The notes under the pieces were generated by a model. It was not told the origin of the DNA. It did not search any database and saw only the letters and a list, made by a program, of their open reading frames with translations. Position numbers and translations under genes: made by a program. From Mesorhizobium sp. YC-39 (GTDB lineage Bacteria > Pseudomonadota > Alphaproteobacteria > Rhizobiales > Rhizobiaceae), in assembly GCF_025753795.1 (NCBI RefSeq), contig NZ_JAOWPS010000002.1:620001-684000 (forward strand): DNA of 64,000 nt, written 5' to 3'. This document shows, piece by piece, positions 24,538-32,392 of this stretch (its first letter is position 1; the number at the start of each line of letters is the position of its first letter).

Positions 24538-25423
24538 GCTTCTTGCCTCCGAACTCGAGATAGGCCCACGGCACGATGACGATCATCACCGACAGCAGCA
24601 TCATCGTCGAGGCGGCGAAGCCCTGGCCGAGATTCTGGGCGAAGAACATATAGTCGTAGACGTACTTTGCCGGCACTTCGGAGGCAATGCCAGGGCCGCC
24701 GCTGGTCTGGGCAACGACGAGGTCATAGACCTTGACGATGCCTGAAGCGATGATGACCAGCGTGGTGATGAAGACCGGCCGCATCATCGGGATGATGATG
24801 AACAGATAGGTCTTCCACATCGGTATCCCATCCACCCGCGCGGCCTTCCAGATGTCCTCGTCGATGCCGCGCAGGCCGGCCAGCATCAGGCACATAATGA
24901 GCCCGGTGCCTTGCCAGAGTGCGGCGATCGATATGCCATAGATCACGATGCTGGAATTATAGAGCGGATCGAAACTGAAGCTTTCCCAGCCCAGATCCCG
25001 CACGACATGCTGGATACCGAAATCCGGGTTGAGCAGCCACTGCCAGACGAGGCCGGTGACGATGAAGGAGAGCGCGAAGGGATAGAGGAAGATAGTACGG
25101 AACGTGTCCTCGAAGCGGATCTTCTGGTCGAGCAGGGCGGCGAGGACGAAACCAATCACCAGCGAGAATACCAGCGACAGCACGCCGTAGATCAAGAGGT
25201 TCTCGATCGAGACCAGCCAGCGCGGCGTCGACCACAGCCGGTAATACTGGTCGAGGCCGACGAAGTTCAACCGTGGCAGCAGCTTCGAATTGGTGAAGGA
25301 ATAAAGCACCGTCCATGCGGTGCCGCCGACGAACACCACCAGTGCGGTGAGGATCATCGGGATCGATGCGATCTTCGCATTGAGATTGCGGAAAAGCTGA
25401 TTGGGGCGTTCGCTCTTGCTCAT
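24530..25423 (-). CDS. Carbohydrate ABC transporter permease (MalF type)
   Basis: A 297-residue permease with six predicted helices and the EAA loop DIWKAARVDGIPMWKTYLFIIIP. First membrane subunit gene after the binding protein, separated from it by 112 bp holding two stem-loops. Overlaps the MalG-type gene by 8 bp. Confidence 0.92.
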   Translation of the reverse strand: MSKSERPNQLFRNLNAKIASIPMILTALVVFVGGTAWTVLYSFTNSKLLPRLNFVGLDQYYRLWSTPRWLVSIENLLIYGVLSLVFSLVIGFVLAALLDQKIRFEDTFRTIFLYPFALSFIVTGLVWQWLLNPDFGIQHVVRDLGWESFSFDPLYNSSIVIYGISIAALWQGTGLIMCLMLAGLRGIDEDIWKAARVDGIPMWKTYLFIIIPMMRPVFITTLVIIASGIVKVYDLVVAQTSGGPGIASEVPAKYVYDYMFFAQNLGQGFAASTMMLLSVMIVIVPWAYLEFGGKKRV

Positions 25424-25457
25424 CTCGACAGCCGGGCTGGATCGGGTAAGGGCGGGA

Positions 25458-25512
25458 GGGTCAGGACCGAGGTCCTGACCCCGAGCTCCCGGCCACGCGC
25501 TCGCGCGGCCGG
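25458..25512 (-). promoter_or_regulatory. Tandem stem-loops between binding-protein and permease genes
   Basis: Two strong hairpins: GGGTCAGGACC/GGTCCTGACCC (25458-25481) and CCGGCC/GGCCGG with inner GCGC/GCGC (25489-25512). No T-run follows. Such elements usually protect the upstream binding-protein mRNA and lower read-through to the permeases. Confidence 0.65.
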
Positions 25513-25535
25513 AAGTGAGGCGGTTGCTCGAAAAG

Positions 25536-26774
25536 TCAGTCGGCCGAGCCGACGATGTCGGCGAAGCGCTTCTGCGCCTCTTCCACGGTCATGTCCGGCT
25601 TGGCGAAGAACTCGGAGAACAGATCCTCCTTCTGCTTCTGGGTGTCCTGCGAGAGCAGCTGGTCCGTCCAGGGCATGACGCTGCCCTTGGCCAGGATGTC
25701 GAGGCCCTTCTTCATGCAGTCATTCGCCGCCTGCAGGTCTACGTCGCCGCGCACCGGCAGCGAACCCTTCTTGAGGTTGAAGGCAACCTGCGTCTTGGGA
25801 TCGAGCAGGGTTTCGGCCAGCACCTCCTGCGCCTTGGCCTTGTCGGCGTCCTTCAGCAGCGGGAAGTAGAAGGCATCGCCGCCTGTGGCGATCACCTCAT
25901 TGAGACCGAGGCCTGGAAGGCAGGTATAGTCCTTGCCGGCGGTCTGGCCAGCGACCTGGAACTCGCCCTGCGCCCAGTCGCCCATGATCTGGCCGCCGGC
26001 CTTGCCGGTGATCACCAGGTTGGTTGCCTGGTTCCAGTCCTGCACATTGGTGTTCTTCGCCATCTTGCGGGCATCGTCGGCAGCCTTGAAGACCTTGGCG
26101 ACCTCGGGCCCGGCGGCGAATGTCGCGTCCTTGTCCTTGTAGACCTTGAGGAAGGTGTCGGTGCCGCCCACTGCCGCCAGCAGCACGTCGAACGCGCCGG
26201 AGGACTGCCAGGGCTGCCCGCCAACGGCGAGCGGGATGATGCCGGCCTTCTCCAGCGCGGGAGCGGCCGCCACATATTCATTCCAGTTTTTCGGCACTGG
26301 CACGCCGGCTTTTTCGAAGGCCGCGTTCGACAGCCACAGCCACTGCCAGGAATGGATGTTGACCGGCACGCAATAGATCTTGCCATCGATGGTGCAACTG
26401 TCGAGCAGGCTCTTCGGCCGCACGACTTCCGTCCATTTGCCCTTGGTGGCGATATCGGTGAGGTCGCGCATCAGCCCGGCCTGCACCAATTCTTCCGCCT
26501 GCCGGCCATGGTTGAACTGGGTCGCACCCATCGGGTCGCCGCCGGTGATGCGGCTGATCATGATCGGCCGCGCCGTGCCGCCGGAGCCGGCGATGGCGCC
26601 GTCCACCCAGTGATTGCCCGTTGCATCGAAAGCCTTGGCGAATTCGGCAACCGCCGCCGCCTCGCCGCCCGAAGTCCACCAATGGGTGACTTCCAGATCG
26701 GTCGCGCTCGCCGGACCAGCGAAGTTCAGCGCAACCGTCGCCGCAAACGCAGCGGTCAGGAACTTGTATCGCAT
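25536..26774 (-). CDS. Sugar ABC transporter substrate-binding protein (family 1)
   Basis: A 412-residue periplasmic protein. The signal peptide is MRYKFLTAAFAATVALNFAG followed by PASA, with cleavage before TDLEVTHWW. The LEVTHWWTSGGEAAAVAEFAKAF start and WDQ-type blocks are typical of solute-binding family 1 for mono- and oligosaccharides or glycosides. GGAGG precedes the ATG, and a LacI-type operator sits directly upstream. First gene of the operon ending with the dehydrogenase and reductase. Confidence 0.93.
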   Translation of the reverse strand: MRYKFLTAAFAATVALNFAGPASATDLEVTHWWTSGGEAAAVAEFAKAFDATGNHWVDGAIAGSGGTARPIMISRITGGDPMGATQFNHGRQAEELVQAGLMRDLTDIATKGKWTEVVRPKSLLDSCTIDGKIYCVPVNIHSWQWLWLSNAAFEKAGVPVPKNWNEYVAAAPALEKAGIIPLAVGGQPWQSSGAFDVLLAAVGGTDTFLKVYKDKDATFAAGPEVAKVFKAADDARKMAKNTNVQDWNQATNLVITGKAGGQIMGDWAQGEFQVAGQTAGKDYTCLPGLGLNEVIATGGDAFYFPLLKDADKAKAQEVLAETLLDPKTQVAFNLKKGSLPVRGDVDLQAANDCMKKGLDILAKGSVMPWTDQLLSQDTQKQKEDLFSEFFAKPDMTVEEAQKRFADIVGSAD

Positions 26775-26793
26775 TTCGGTCTCCTCCCAGAAT

Positions 26794-26807
26794 CTGAAAC
26801 GTTACAG
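26794..26807. promoter_or_regulatory. LacI-type operator upstream of the binding-protein gene
   Basis: CTGAAACGTTACAG, centred on a CG step, 20 bp before the ATG at 26774. Its reverse complement is identical over 14 bp to the site at 27070-27083 near the LacI gene. Position close to the start codon suggests that repressor bound here blocks transcription of the transporter operon. Confidence 0.72.
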
Positions 26808-27069
26808 ATTTTCGATACGGCAATTGCGCAATCAGCGCAACCCCTCGGGTAATGGACGACTCTATATTTTTTCGGAGCTCGAACAAAATCTCGCTTTCGC
26901 GGGGGCCTTTGTGCATCGCAACACACAAAGTTGCATCGTAAAACAATGAGAGCTGGCAAAAAACCTGCACGAAACGCTTTCTCCGCTGATTTCCCACAGT
27001 TTTTCGGCACGAGGCACTGACGCGAAATAGTGCTCCTACGAGGGCCTGCTCGTGTGGTTTCGTGACAAG

Positions 27070-27083
27070 CTGTAACGTTTCAG
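27070..27083. promoter_or_regulatory. LacI-type operator upstream of the LacI gene
   Basis: CTGTAACGTTTCAG, the same 14-mer in opposite orientation, about 98 bp before the LacI start. The pair, 276 bp apart, suggests autoregulation and possibly looping over the shared intergenic region 26775-27180. Confidence 0.72.
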
Positions 27084-27180
27084 TATATTGGTTTCGTCAG
27101 GCGGAGAGTGGCGTTGCGCAGCGATTGCGGCGATTGCCCACCCGCCCGGCGACTGCTATGCGCCTGACGGGGCGGGACGA

Positions 27181-28224
27181 ATGGACAGAGATCAGGGCGA
27201 AAGGGATGACGAGGCGCCGGGCCGGCCGACGCTGAAGACGCTCGCCTTCATGACCGGGCTGGGCGTCACCACCGTCTCGCGCGCCCTCAAGGACGCGCCC
27301 GAGATCGGCGCCGAGACCAGGCGGCGCGTCCAGCTCGTCGCCAAGCAGATCGGCTACCGGCCGAACCGCGCCGGCGTGCGCCTCAGAACCGGCAAGACCA
27401 ACGTCATCAGCCTCGTGCTCAACACAGAGCGCGAGATCATGAGCTTTGTCTCCGATATTATCTATGGCGTCTCGGAAGTGATCGCCGACACGCCCTATCA
27501 CCTGATCGTCACGCCCTACTCGCGCTCGCAGGATCCGCTCGATCCGATACGCTATCTGGTCGAGACAGGGTCCGCCGACGGCGTCATCATTTCGCGCACC
27601 CAGCCAAACGACCCGCGGGCTCGCTATATGCTGGAGCGCGGCATTCCCTTCGCCACGCACGGCCGCACCGACATGGGGCTCGTCCACCCCTATCATGATT
27701 TCGACAATTACGCCTTCGCGGCCGAGGCGGTGCGCCATCTGGCCGGCATGGGCCGGCGCCGCCTCGCACTGGTGACGCCGCCCGTCGGGCTGACCTATCA
27801 CGGCCACACGGTGAACGGCTTCACCGATGCGCTGAGCGAGGTCGGCGCCAGCGAGGTGCCGTTCAACACCGTTTCGATCGACCACTCGATCGAGCAGATC
27901 AGGATGCGCACGGCGCAGGTGATGCGCCGCCAGGACCGGCCGGACGGCTTCGTCAGCAGCGCCGCCGCCGCGACGCTCGCCGTCGTCGCCGGCATCGAGG
28001 ACGCCGGCCTGAAGCTCGGCCGCGATGTCGACGTGGTGTCCAAACAGTCGTCGGAACTATTGCATCTGTTCCGGCGCGAACTGCTGGTCGTCAACGAGAA
28101 CTTCCGGCTGGCCGGCTCCGAGCTCGCCCGCTCGGTGCTCGGCTGGATCGGCGGCGCGGAGCCTGGCTCACTGCAGTCGCTTAGCCTGCCTGGCGAGGTT
28201 GTGGCCTATCACCGCCCCGACTAG
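27181..28224 (+). CDS. LacI-family transcriptional regulator
   Basis: A 347-residue repressor. The helix-turn-helix is at residues 17-36 (TLKTLAFMTGLGVTTVSRAL), followed by the hinge region KQIGYRPNRAGVRLRTGKTN and a periplasmic-binding-like effector domain (about 70-340). The second helix TTVSRAL matches family members that bind sites with a central CG, as found here. Divergent from the transporter operon, which it should repress until a sugar or glycoside inducer binds. The ATG at 27181 is preferred over upstream codons in the same frame (from 27088), which lie close to the operator. Confidence 0.92.
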   Translation: MDRDQGERDDEAPGRPTLKTLAFMTGLGVTTVSRALKDAPEIGAETRRRVQLVAKQIGYRPNRAGVRLRTGKTNVISLVLNTEREIMSFVSDIIYGVSEVIADTPYHLIVTPYSRSQDPLDPIRYLVETGSADGVIISRTQPNDPRARYMLERGIPFATHGRTDMGLVHPYHDFDNYAFAAEAVRHLAGMGRRRLALVTPPVGLTYHGHTVNGFTDALSEVGASEVPFNTVSIDHSIEQIRMRTAQVMRRQDRPDGFVSSAAAATLAVVAGIEDAGLKLGRDVDVVSKQSSELLHLFRRELLVVNENFRLAGSELARSVLGWIGGAEPGSLQSLSLPGEVVAYHRPD

Positions 28225-28282
28225 CTAGAGCGGGATACGTTCAAATTAAACCGGGCATCCCACTCCATCTATTTGTCTTAGC

Positions 28283-28327
28283 CGCATTTCTGCGACGCCA
28301 AGTGGTTCCACTTGGCTGCAAAATGCG
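28283..28327. repeat. Palindromic repeat between convergent lacI and lysR genes
   Basis: Perfect inner hairpin GCCAAGTGG-TT-CCACTTGGC (28297-28316) with outer arms GCATTT/AAATGC. It may serve as a terminator for the LacI gene, but the form resembles a dispersed rhizobial repeat. The remaining convergent gap shows nothing else. Confidence 0.55.
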
Positions 28328-28483
28328 CGCTGCTGACTGGCAGCCTTGGGGCCGGGAGCGGACTATCCGCAAGTAGGGCGGAGTCAGCGGATAGCCGCCG
28401 TTTCAGCAACCGACCCGTTCGACCCTCCCAGAACATCCTCATATCTCCAAGGTTACGGCCGGCTGGCCGCCCCTAACAAGCGA

Positions 28484-29398
28484 CTATGGCAGAGAAACAT
28501 TCCCGGCGCCCGCTGCATGAGAAGCAATGAGCCGATCAATGTTCTCCAGGAAGCTCCGTAGCACCGGCGATGGATTGTCCGCACGGTAACCGACCGCAAC
28601 CTCGATGGTCGGAGGCCTCCCTGTTAGCGATCGGCTTACGACAGACCGGGGCAGCAGCTTTTCCACATAGGCCGGAAGGAGCGTGACGCCGCCGGTCGAC
28701 GCGACCAGCGAGATGCCGGTCGCAAACCCGTCGAGGAAGTGACTCGGTGATACGGCCACCCCATGCTCGTGCAAGTAGCGGTCGACGATTCTCGAGAGGA
28801 CGTGCGGTGTGTCCGAATAGCCGATGAACGGTCCCTGCGCAAGCTCACGGGGCTCGATCTCCGTGCGCTCAGCGAGCGGATGGTCGTGCGGCAGGATGAC
28901 CACGATCGGTTCGTGCGCGATCACCTTGTAGGTTAGATCTGGCTGCGCCTCCAGTCGCGAGAAACCGAGATCGATCTCGCCGCGCTGCACCGCCGCGGCA
29001 ATGGCAGGCGAGAAATCGCTGGTTACCCTGAAGTCGATATCCTTAAGCTGCGCGCGCAGGACTTGCGTCACATGCGACAGCCACTCGACTTCTTGGCCGG
29101 TCAGGAAGCCGACGGCGAAGCTCGCCTTCGCCGGGCGGGCCGCGCGCCGCGCAGCCGCGACTGCTTCGGCTGCCTGGCTGAGGGCCAGGCGCGCGTGATC
29201 GAGGAAAGCCTGACCTGCCGCCGTGAGCGCGACCCCGCGCGAGGTGCGGACGAATAGCAGGGCACCCACCTCGAGTTCGAGGTCGCGCAACTGGCGGCTG
29301 AGCGAAGGCTGAGCGGTGTGCAGGCGCCTCTCGGCGGCCACCGTCAGGCTGCCTTCTTCAGCGACGGCAACGAAGTACCGGAGATGGCGTAGCTCCAT
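28484..29398 (-). CDS. LysR-family transcriptional regulator
   Basis: A 304-residue regulator with the N-terminal winged helix (MELRHLRYFVAVAEEGSLTVAAERRLHTAQPSLSRQ in its first 36 residues) and a C-terminal effector domain (about 90-295) with the block FAVGFLTGQEVEWL. Divergent from the DUF2721-SDR-DJ-1 genes; a perfect LysR box lies between them, 4 bp from its own start codon. It probably activates the divergent operon and represses itself. Inducer unknown. Confidence 0.92.
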   Translation of the reverse strand: MELRHLRYFVAVAEEGSLTVAAERRLHTAQPSLSRQLRDLELEVGALLFVRTSRGVALTAAGQAFLDHARLALSQAAEAVAAARRAARPAKASFAVGFLTGQEVEWLSHVTQVLRAQLKDIDFRVTSDFSPAIAAAVQRGEIDLGFSRLEAQPDLTYKVIAHEPIVVILPHDHPLAERTEIEPRELAQGPFIGYSDTPHVLSRIVDRYLHEHGVAVSPSHFLDGFATGISLVASTGGVTLLPAYVEKLLPRSVVSRSLTGRPPTIEVAVGYRADNPSPVLRSFLENIDRLIASHAAGAGNVSLP

Positions 29399-29401
29399 GC
29401 G

Positions 29402-29420
29402 CCATACCTAGCAGGTATGG
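29402..29420. promoter_or_regulatory. LysR-type regulator box
   Basis: CCATACCTAGCAGGTATGG: perfect 7-bp arms with a 5-bp spacer, containing the canonical T-N11-A (T29405, A29417). It lies just before the LysR start and about 160 bp before the divergent operon. Confidence 0.7.
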
Positions 29421-29581
29421 CTGACAGAGTCACAAAGTCTTTCCGCCGCGGCGCGCAATGTAGCATCTATAGCGCATCTGAAGAACTGGCCCCTCGATGC
29501 CGGCCGGGTATTGCAGAAATCGGAGACAACGCGGTCGCCCTGCATTGCGGGGTGATGACCGCGTGCGCAAGGAACGAGACC

Positions 29582-30091
29582 ATGTCGTACGACCCATTCT
29601 CAGCACTGACGGTCATCACTGGGCCGGCAATCCTGACGAACGCCTGCGCGATCCTGCAGAATGGCGTGACCCTGCGCTACAATCTGGCAATTACGCAGTG
29701 GCGAGAGTTCCACGCCTCGCTCGCGGCTGAAGACGGCAGACTCTCAATGCTGTTCGTCGATCCCCGTCGCGCTCTGTCGCTAGCGGAGCGGCGTATCCGC
29801 CTGCAGCTCCGAGCACTGGAACTGCTGAACGCAGGTGTTGCCCTGTTCGGCGCCACCACAATTTGCGGGCTGCTCGGCGATATCCTCGTCAAGACCCTTC
29901 TGGCGCCATCCTGGCTCGTCGGCGTGTGCTTGATCTGCATCGGGAGCGTCGCGCTCGCGGTCATGCTCGCAGCGATCGGCGCGCTCTTTCTGGAAAACGG
30001 GTGCAGTCGGTCAATGGTCCGACTGCACCTCGTCGCGAGCGCGACCCCCCGTCGCGCCAGGCAACAGGTCGCCCTAGGCAACGAGGCCTGA
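29582..30091 (+). CDS. DUF2721 domain-containing membrane protein
   Basis: A 169-residue protein. Residues 1-30 include a short hydrophobic segment (ALTVITGPAILTNACAILQNG), followed by a charged stretch with RRALSLAERRIRLQLRALELL and two membrane helices (LNAGVALFGATTICGLLGDI; WLVGVCLICIGSVALAVMLAA). This layout is the DUF2721 family, of unknown function. AAGGAA lies upstream of ATG 29582; the longer frame from 29417 would overlap the LysR box. First gene of a three-gene unit with the SDR and DJ-1-like genes. Confidence 0.75.
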   Translation: MSYDPFSALTVITGPAILTNACAILQNGVTLRYNLAITQWREFHASLAAEDGRLSMLFVDPRRALSLAERRIRLQLRALELLNAGVALFGATTICGLLGDILVKTLLAPSWLVGVCLICIGSVALAVMLAAIGALFLENGCSRSMVRLHLVASATPRRARQQVALGNEA

Positions 30092-30157
30092 GGCCGCGAC
30101 CCGAACCCCTGCCGGCGGGCCGCCGGCACCCCAAAACACTCAGAAAGGAACCCAGCC

Positions 30158-30913
30158 ATGACAACCATTTCGATCGTCACGGGGGGCAGCCGCGGTCTTG
30201 GCCGCAACACCGCCCTCAGCATCGCGCGCCACGGCGGCGATGTCATCCTCACCTACCGCAACGGCGCCGAAGGCGCGAAGGCCGTTGCGGCCGAGATAGA
30301 AGGCATGGGCCGCAGGGCGGTGGCGCTGCAGCTCGATGTTGGCGACATCTCCGCCATTCCCGGCTTCGTCGCGGACATCCGCTCAGCACTCGCCACGACG
30401 TGGAGCCGGGACACTTTCGACCACCTCATCAACAATGCCGGCCATGGCGAGATGGCCGCCTTCGCCGAGACTACGGAGGCGCAGTTCGACCTGTTGTTTA
30501 ACGTTCACGTCAAGGGCGTGTTCTTCCTGACGCAGGCGCTGTTGCCGCTTCTTTCCGACGGCGGCCGTATCGTGAATTTCTCGTCGGGCCTCACCCGTGT
30601 CAGCTATCCGGGTTTCTCGGCCTATTCTGCCGCGAAGGGAGCCGTCGAGATCCTGACGCTCTACATGGCCAAGGAACTCGGCAGCCGCGGCATCACCGTC
30701 AACACCATCGCGCCCGGCGCGATTGAGACCGACTTCCTCGGCGGCGCGGTTCGCGACACGCCGGAATACAATAGGGCTTTCGCCAACATGATCGCGCTCG
30801 GCCGCGTCGGCTTGCCAGACGACATTGGCCCGGCGGTCGCCAGCCTGGTCGGCCCCGACAATGGCTGGGTCACCGCGCAGCGCATCGAAGTATCCGGTGG
30901 CCAGAACATCTGA
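30158..30913 (+). CDS. SDR family oxidoreductase
   Basis: A 251-residue classical short-chain dehydrogenase with TGGSRGLG (residues 8-15), NNAG (near 88), catalytic Ser in VNFSSG, and Tyr-x-x-x-Lys in YSAAK. AAAGGAA precedes the start. It follows DUF2721 by 66 bp. Sequence resembles 3-oxoacyl-reductase-like enzymes, but the substrate is not predictable. Confidence 0.9.
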   Translation: MTTISIVTGGSRGLGRNTALSIARHGGDVILTYRNGAEGAKAVAAEIEGMGRRAVALQLDVGDISAIPGFVADIRSALATTWSRDTFDHLINNAGHGEMAAFAETTEAQFDLLFNVHVKGVFFLTQALLPLLSDGGRIVNFSSGLTRVSYPGFSAYSAAKGAVEILTLYMAKELGSRGITVNTIAPGAIETDFLGGAVRDTPEYNRAFANMIALGRVGLPDDIGPAVASLVGPDNGWVTAQRIEVSGGQNI

Positions 30914-30965
30914 CAGCTGCCCCGCGTCCACCTGCTAGTTCCGATGGCAAACAAGGAGAATACCA

Positions 30966-31661
30966 ATGACCAACGTACTCATCGTACTTTCCGCCGCGGA
31001 CAAATGGACTCGCGCCGACGGCTCGATATACGAATCGGGCGTGTGGGCGCAGGAATTCGTCGACCTGGATGAAGCGTTCGTCCGCGCCGGTTTCCGGGTC
31101 GATCTCGCCAGCCCGGGCGGGGTCGTGCCAACGATGGACAAGCGCAGTCTCGATCCGGCCACGGTGGGAGAGAAGGTTGCGGAACGTATGCGGGCGTACC
31201 TCACCGAGAATGCCAAGCGCCTCGAACATCCGCTGGTCCTCGGCGAGATCGATACGGGCGCCTATGACGCGATCGTCGTTCCCGGCGGCCATGGGCCGGT
31301 CGAGGACCTGTACAAGGATCCCGACATGGGCAGGGTATTGATTGAGGCCGATAGGGACTCGAAACTTATCGCCGCCGTCTGTCACGGTCCTGCGGCGCTG
31401 CTAGCAGCGCGCGATGGCAACGGCCGTTGGCCGTTCGCCGGGCGAAAGATGACCTCGCTCAGCGACGAAGAGGAAATCGAGTTCGGGACGGCGGAGAACG
31501 CTCCCTGGCTCCTGGCAGATACGCTACGCAAGTCGGGCGCTGTCTTCGAGCAGGGGCCGAACTGGCGCACTCATGTCGTCAAGGACGGGAATCTGCTCAC
31601 CGGCCAGAACCCGCAATCTTCGGCCTCTCTGGCCGAAGTGGTAATCGCCGCGCTCAGATAG
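30966..31661 (+). CDS. DJ-1/PfpI family protein (type 1 glutamine amidotransferase-like, Hsp31 type)
   Basis: A 231-residue protein with the nucleophile elbow IAAVCHGPAALL (Cys near 139, followed by His), VVPGGHGPVEDL for the conserved Glu/Gly loop and the Hsp31-like N-terminus VLIVLSAADKW. Such proteins act as glyoxalase III or deglycase-like enzymes or chaperones. With an SDR and a LysR regulator this looks like a reactive-carbonyl response unit, an inference from context. AAGGAG precedes the ATG. Confidence 0.88.
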   Translation: MTNVLIVLSAADKWTRADGSIYESGVWAQEFVDLDEAFVRAGFRVDLASPGGVVPTMDKRSLDPATVGEKVAERMRAYLTENAKRLEHPLVLGEIDTGAYDAIVVPGGHGPVEDLYKDPDMGRVLIEADRDSKLIAAVCHGPAALLAARDGNGRWPFAGRKMTSLSDEEEIEFGTAENAPWLLADTLRKSGAVFEQGPNWRTHVVKDGNLLTGQNPQSSASLAEVVIAALR

Positions 31662-31974
31662 CGCTAACCAGCCGGCCAGTCGCGACACGGCTGGCCTGTC
31701 GGGCCTCTGTGAGCGCGCGCAGTGAGCTCCCTCATCATCCAGGGCAGAATCGCAACCTTCTTGCAAGAACTGGGGATCCGAACACCGCGCATTGATGCGT
31801 CTTCGTGCTGCTGGCTGCTCTTTATGATCGGTCGCCGATGGCAGGTTTCAGGAAGCTACGAGTATTATCTCTTCGGCCGTGATGAGGCGCAGTCCCGACG
31901 TCCAGATGGCGAACCGCCGGACCGGCCCTGAGAACTCCCAACGGCGCACTTGAGATCACCCGCGCGCGGCTCTA
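31662..31974. other. Intergenic stretch with no recognised feature
   Basis: A 313-bp convergent gap between the DJ-1-like gene and the small gene at 31975. A 69-codon open frame (31722-31931, +) lacks a ribosome binding site and any known motif, and I do not call it. Confidence 0.5.
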
Positions 31975-32205
31975 CTAGTCCGAAAACCTCACGCTCACGC
32001 CGCGCTGCCGAAAATAGGCCTGCATCAACTTGCGCCCCGAGCGGTTGTTCTGCGCCAACTTGGTCGGATCGAACACCGCCTGCTTTATACCTTCTCGTGT
32101 CAGCGCCGCTTTAAGCGTCGCGATATGTGCGTCGATATCGGCATTGTCCGCCCGCAGCGAGGCATAAATACTTTCGGTCGCCTGGGCCACGGTCGGTTTG
32201 CTCAC
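31975..32205 (-). CDS. Small hypothetical protein, 76 aa
   Basis: A 76-residue protein starting at GTG 32203-32205 with AAAGGA 8 nt upstream: VSKPTVAQATESIYASLRAD, then a helical middle (IDAHIATLKAALTREG) and a basic end (NNRSGRKLMQAYFRQRGV). The frame is open to an upstream ATG at 32244 without a good ribosome binding site. The pattern of helices and the conserved-looking C-terminus suggest a real gene; no family is recognised. Confidence 0.62.
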   Translation of the reverse strand: MSKPTVAQATESIYASLRADNADIDAHIATLKAALTREGIKQAVFDPTKLAQNNRSGRKLMQAYFRQRGVSVRFSD

Positions 32206-32392
32206 AGGTGTCGTCCTTTGGTTGGTTGAGCAGCGGCTTACCACAGATTCGCGGCTCCGCCGATACCGATGAGACCGTCAATCGTCGCTACCGGCATAGC
32301 AGATTCCTGGCGCGGCCCGACACCCAGTTGGTCGCTGGAGATGTCTGCTTTCGGGCAACCGCAAAATTGGTCTCTACGTCCAAGTTCGGGCG

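Noticed and set aside
25515..26852. 445-codon open frame antisense to the sugar-binding protein
   Set aside because: Covers operator and promoter DNA of the real gene and lacks any domain; composition artefact.
28283..28327. Possible tRNA or structured RNA from the strong palindrome
   Set aside because: The arms form a simple two-arm hairpin without a cloverleaf; it looks like a repeat or terminator.
31722..31931. 69-codon plus-strand open frame after the DJ-1-like gene
   Set aside because: No ribosome binding site, no membrane or domain pattern, unusual residue mix; probably chance.
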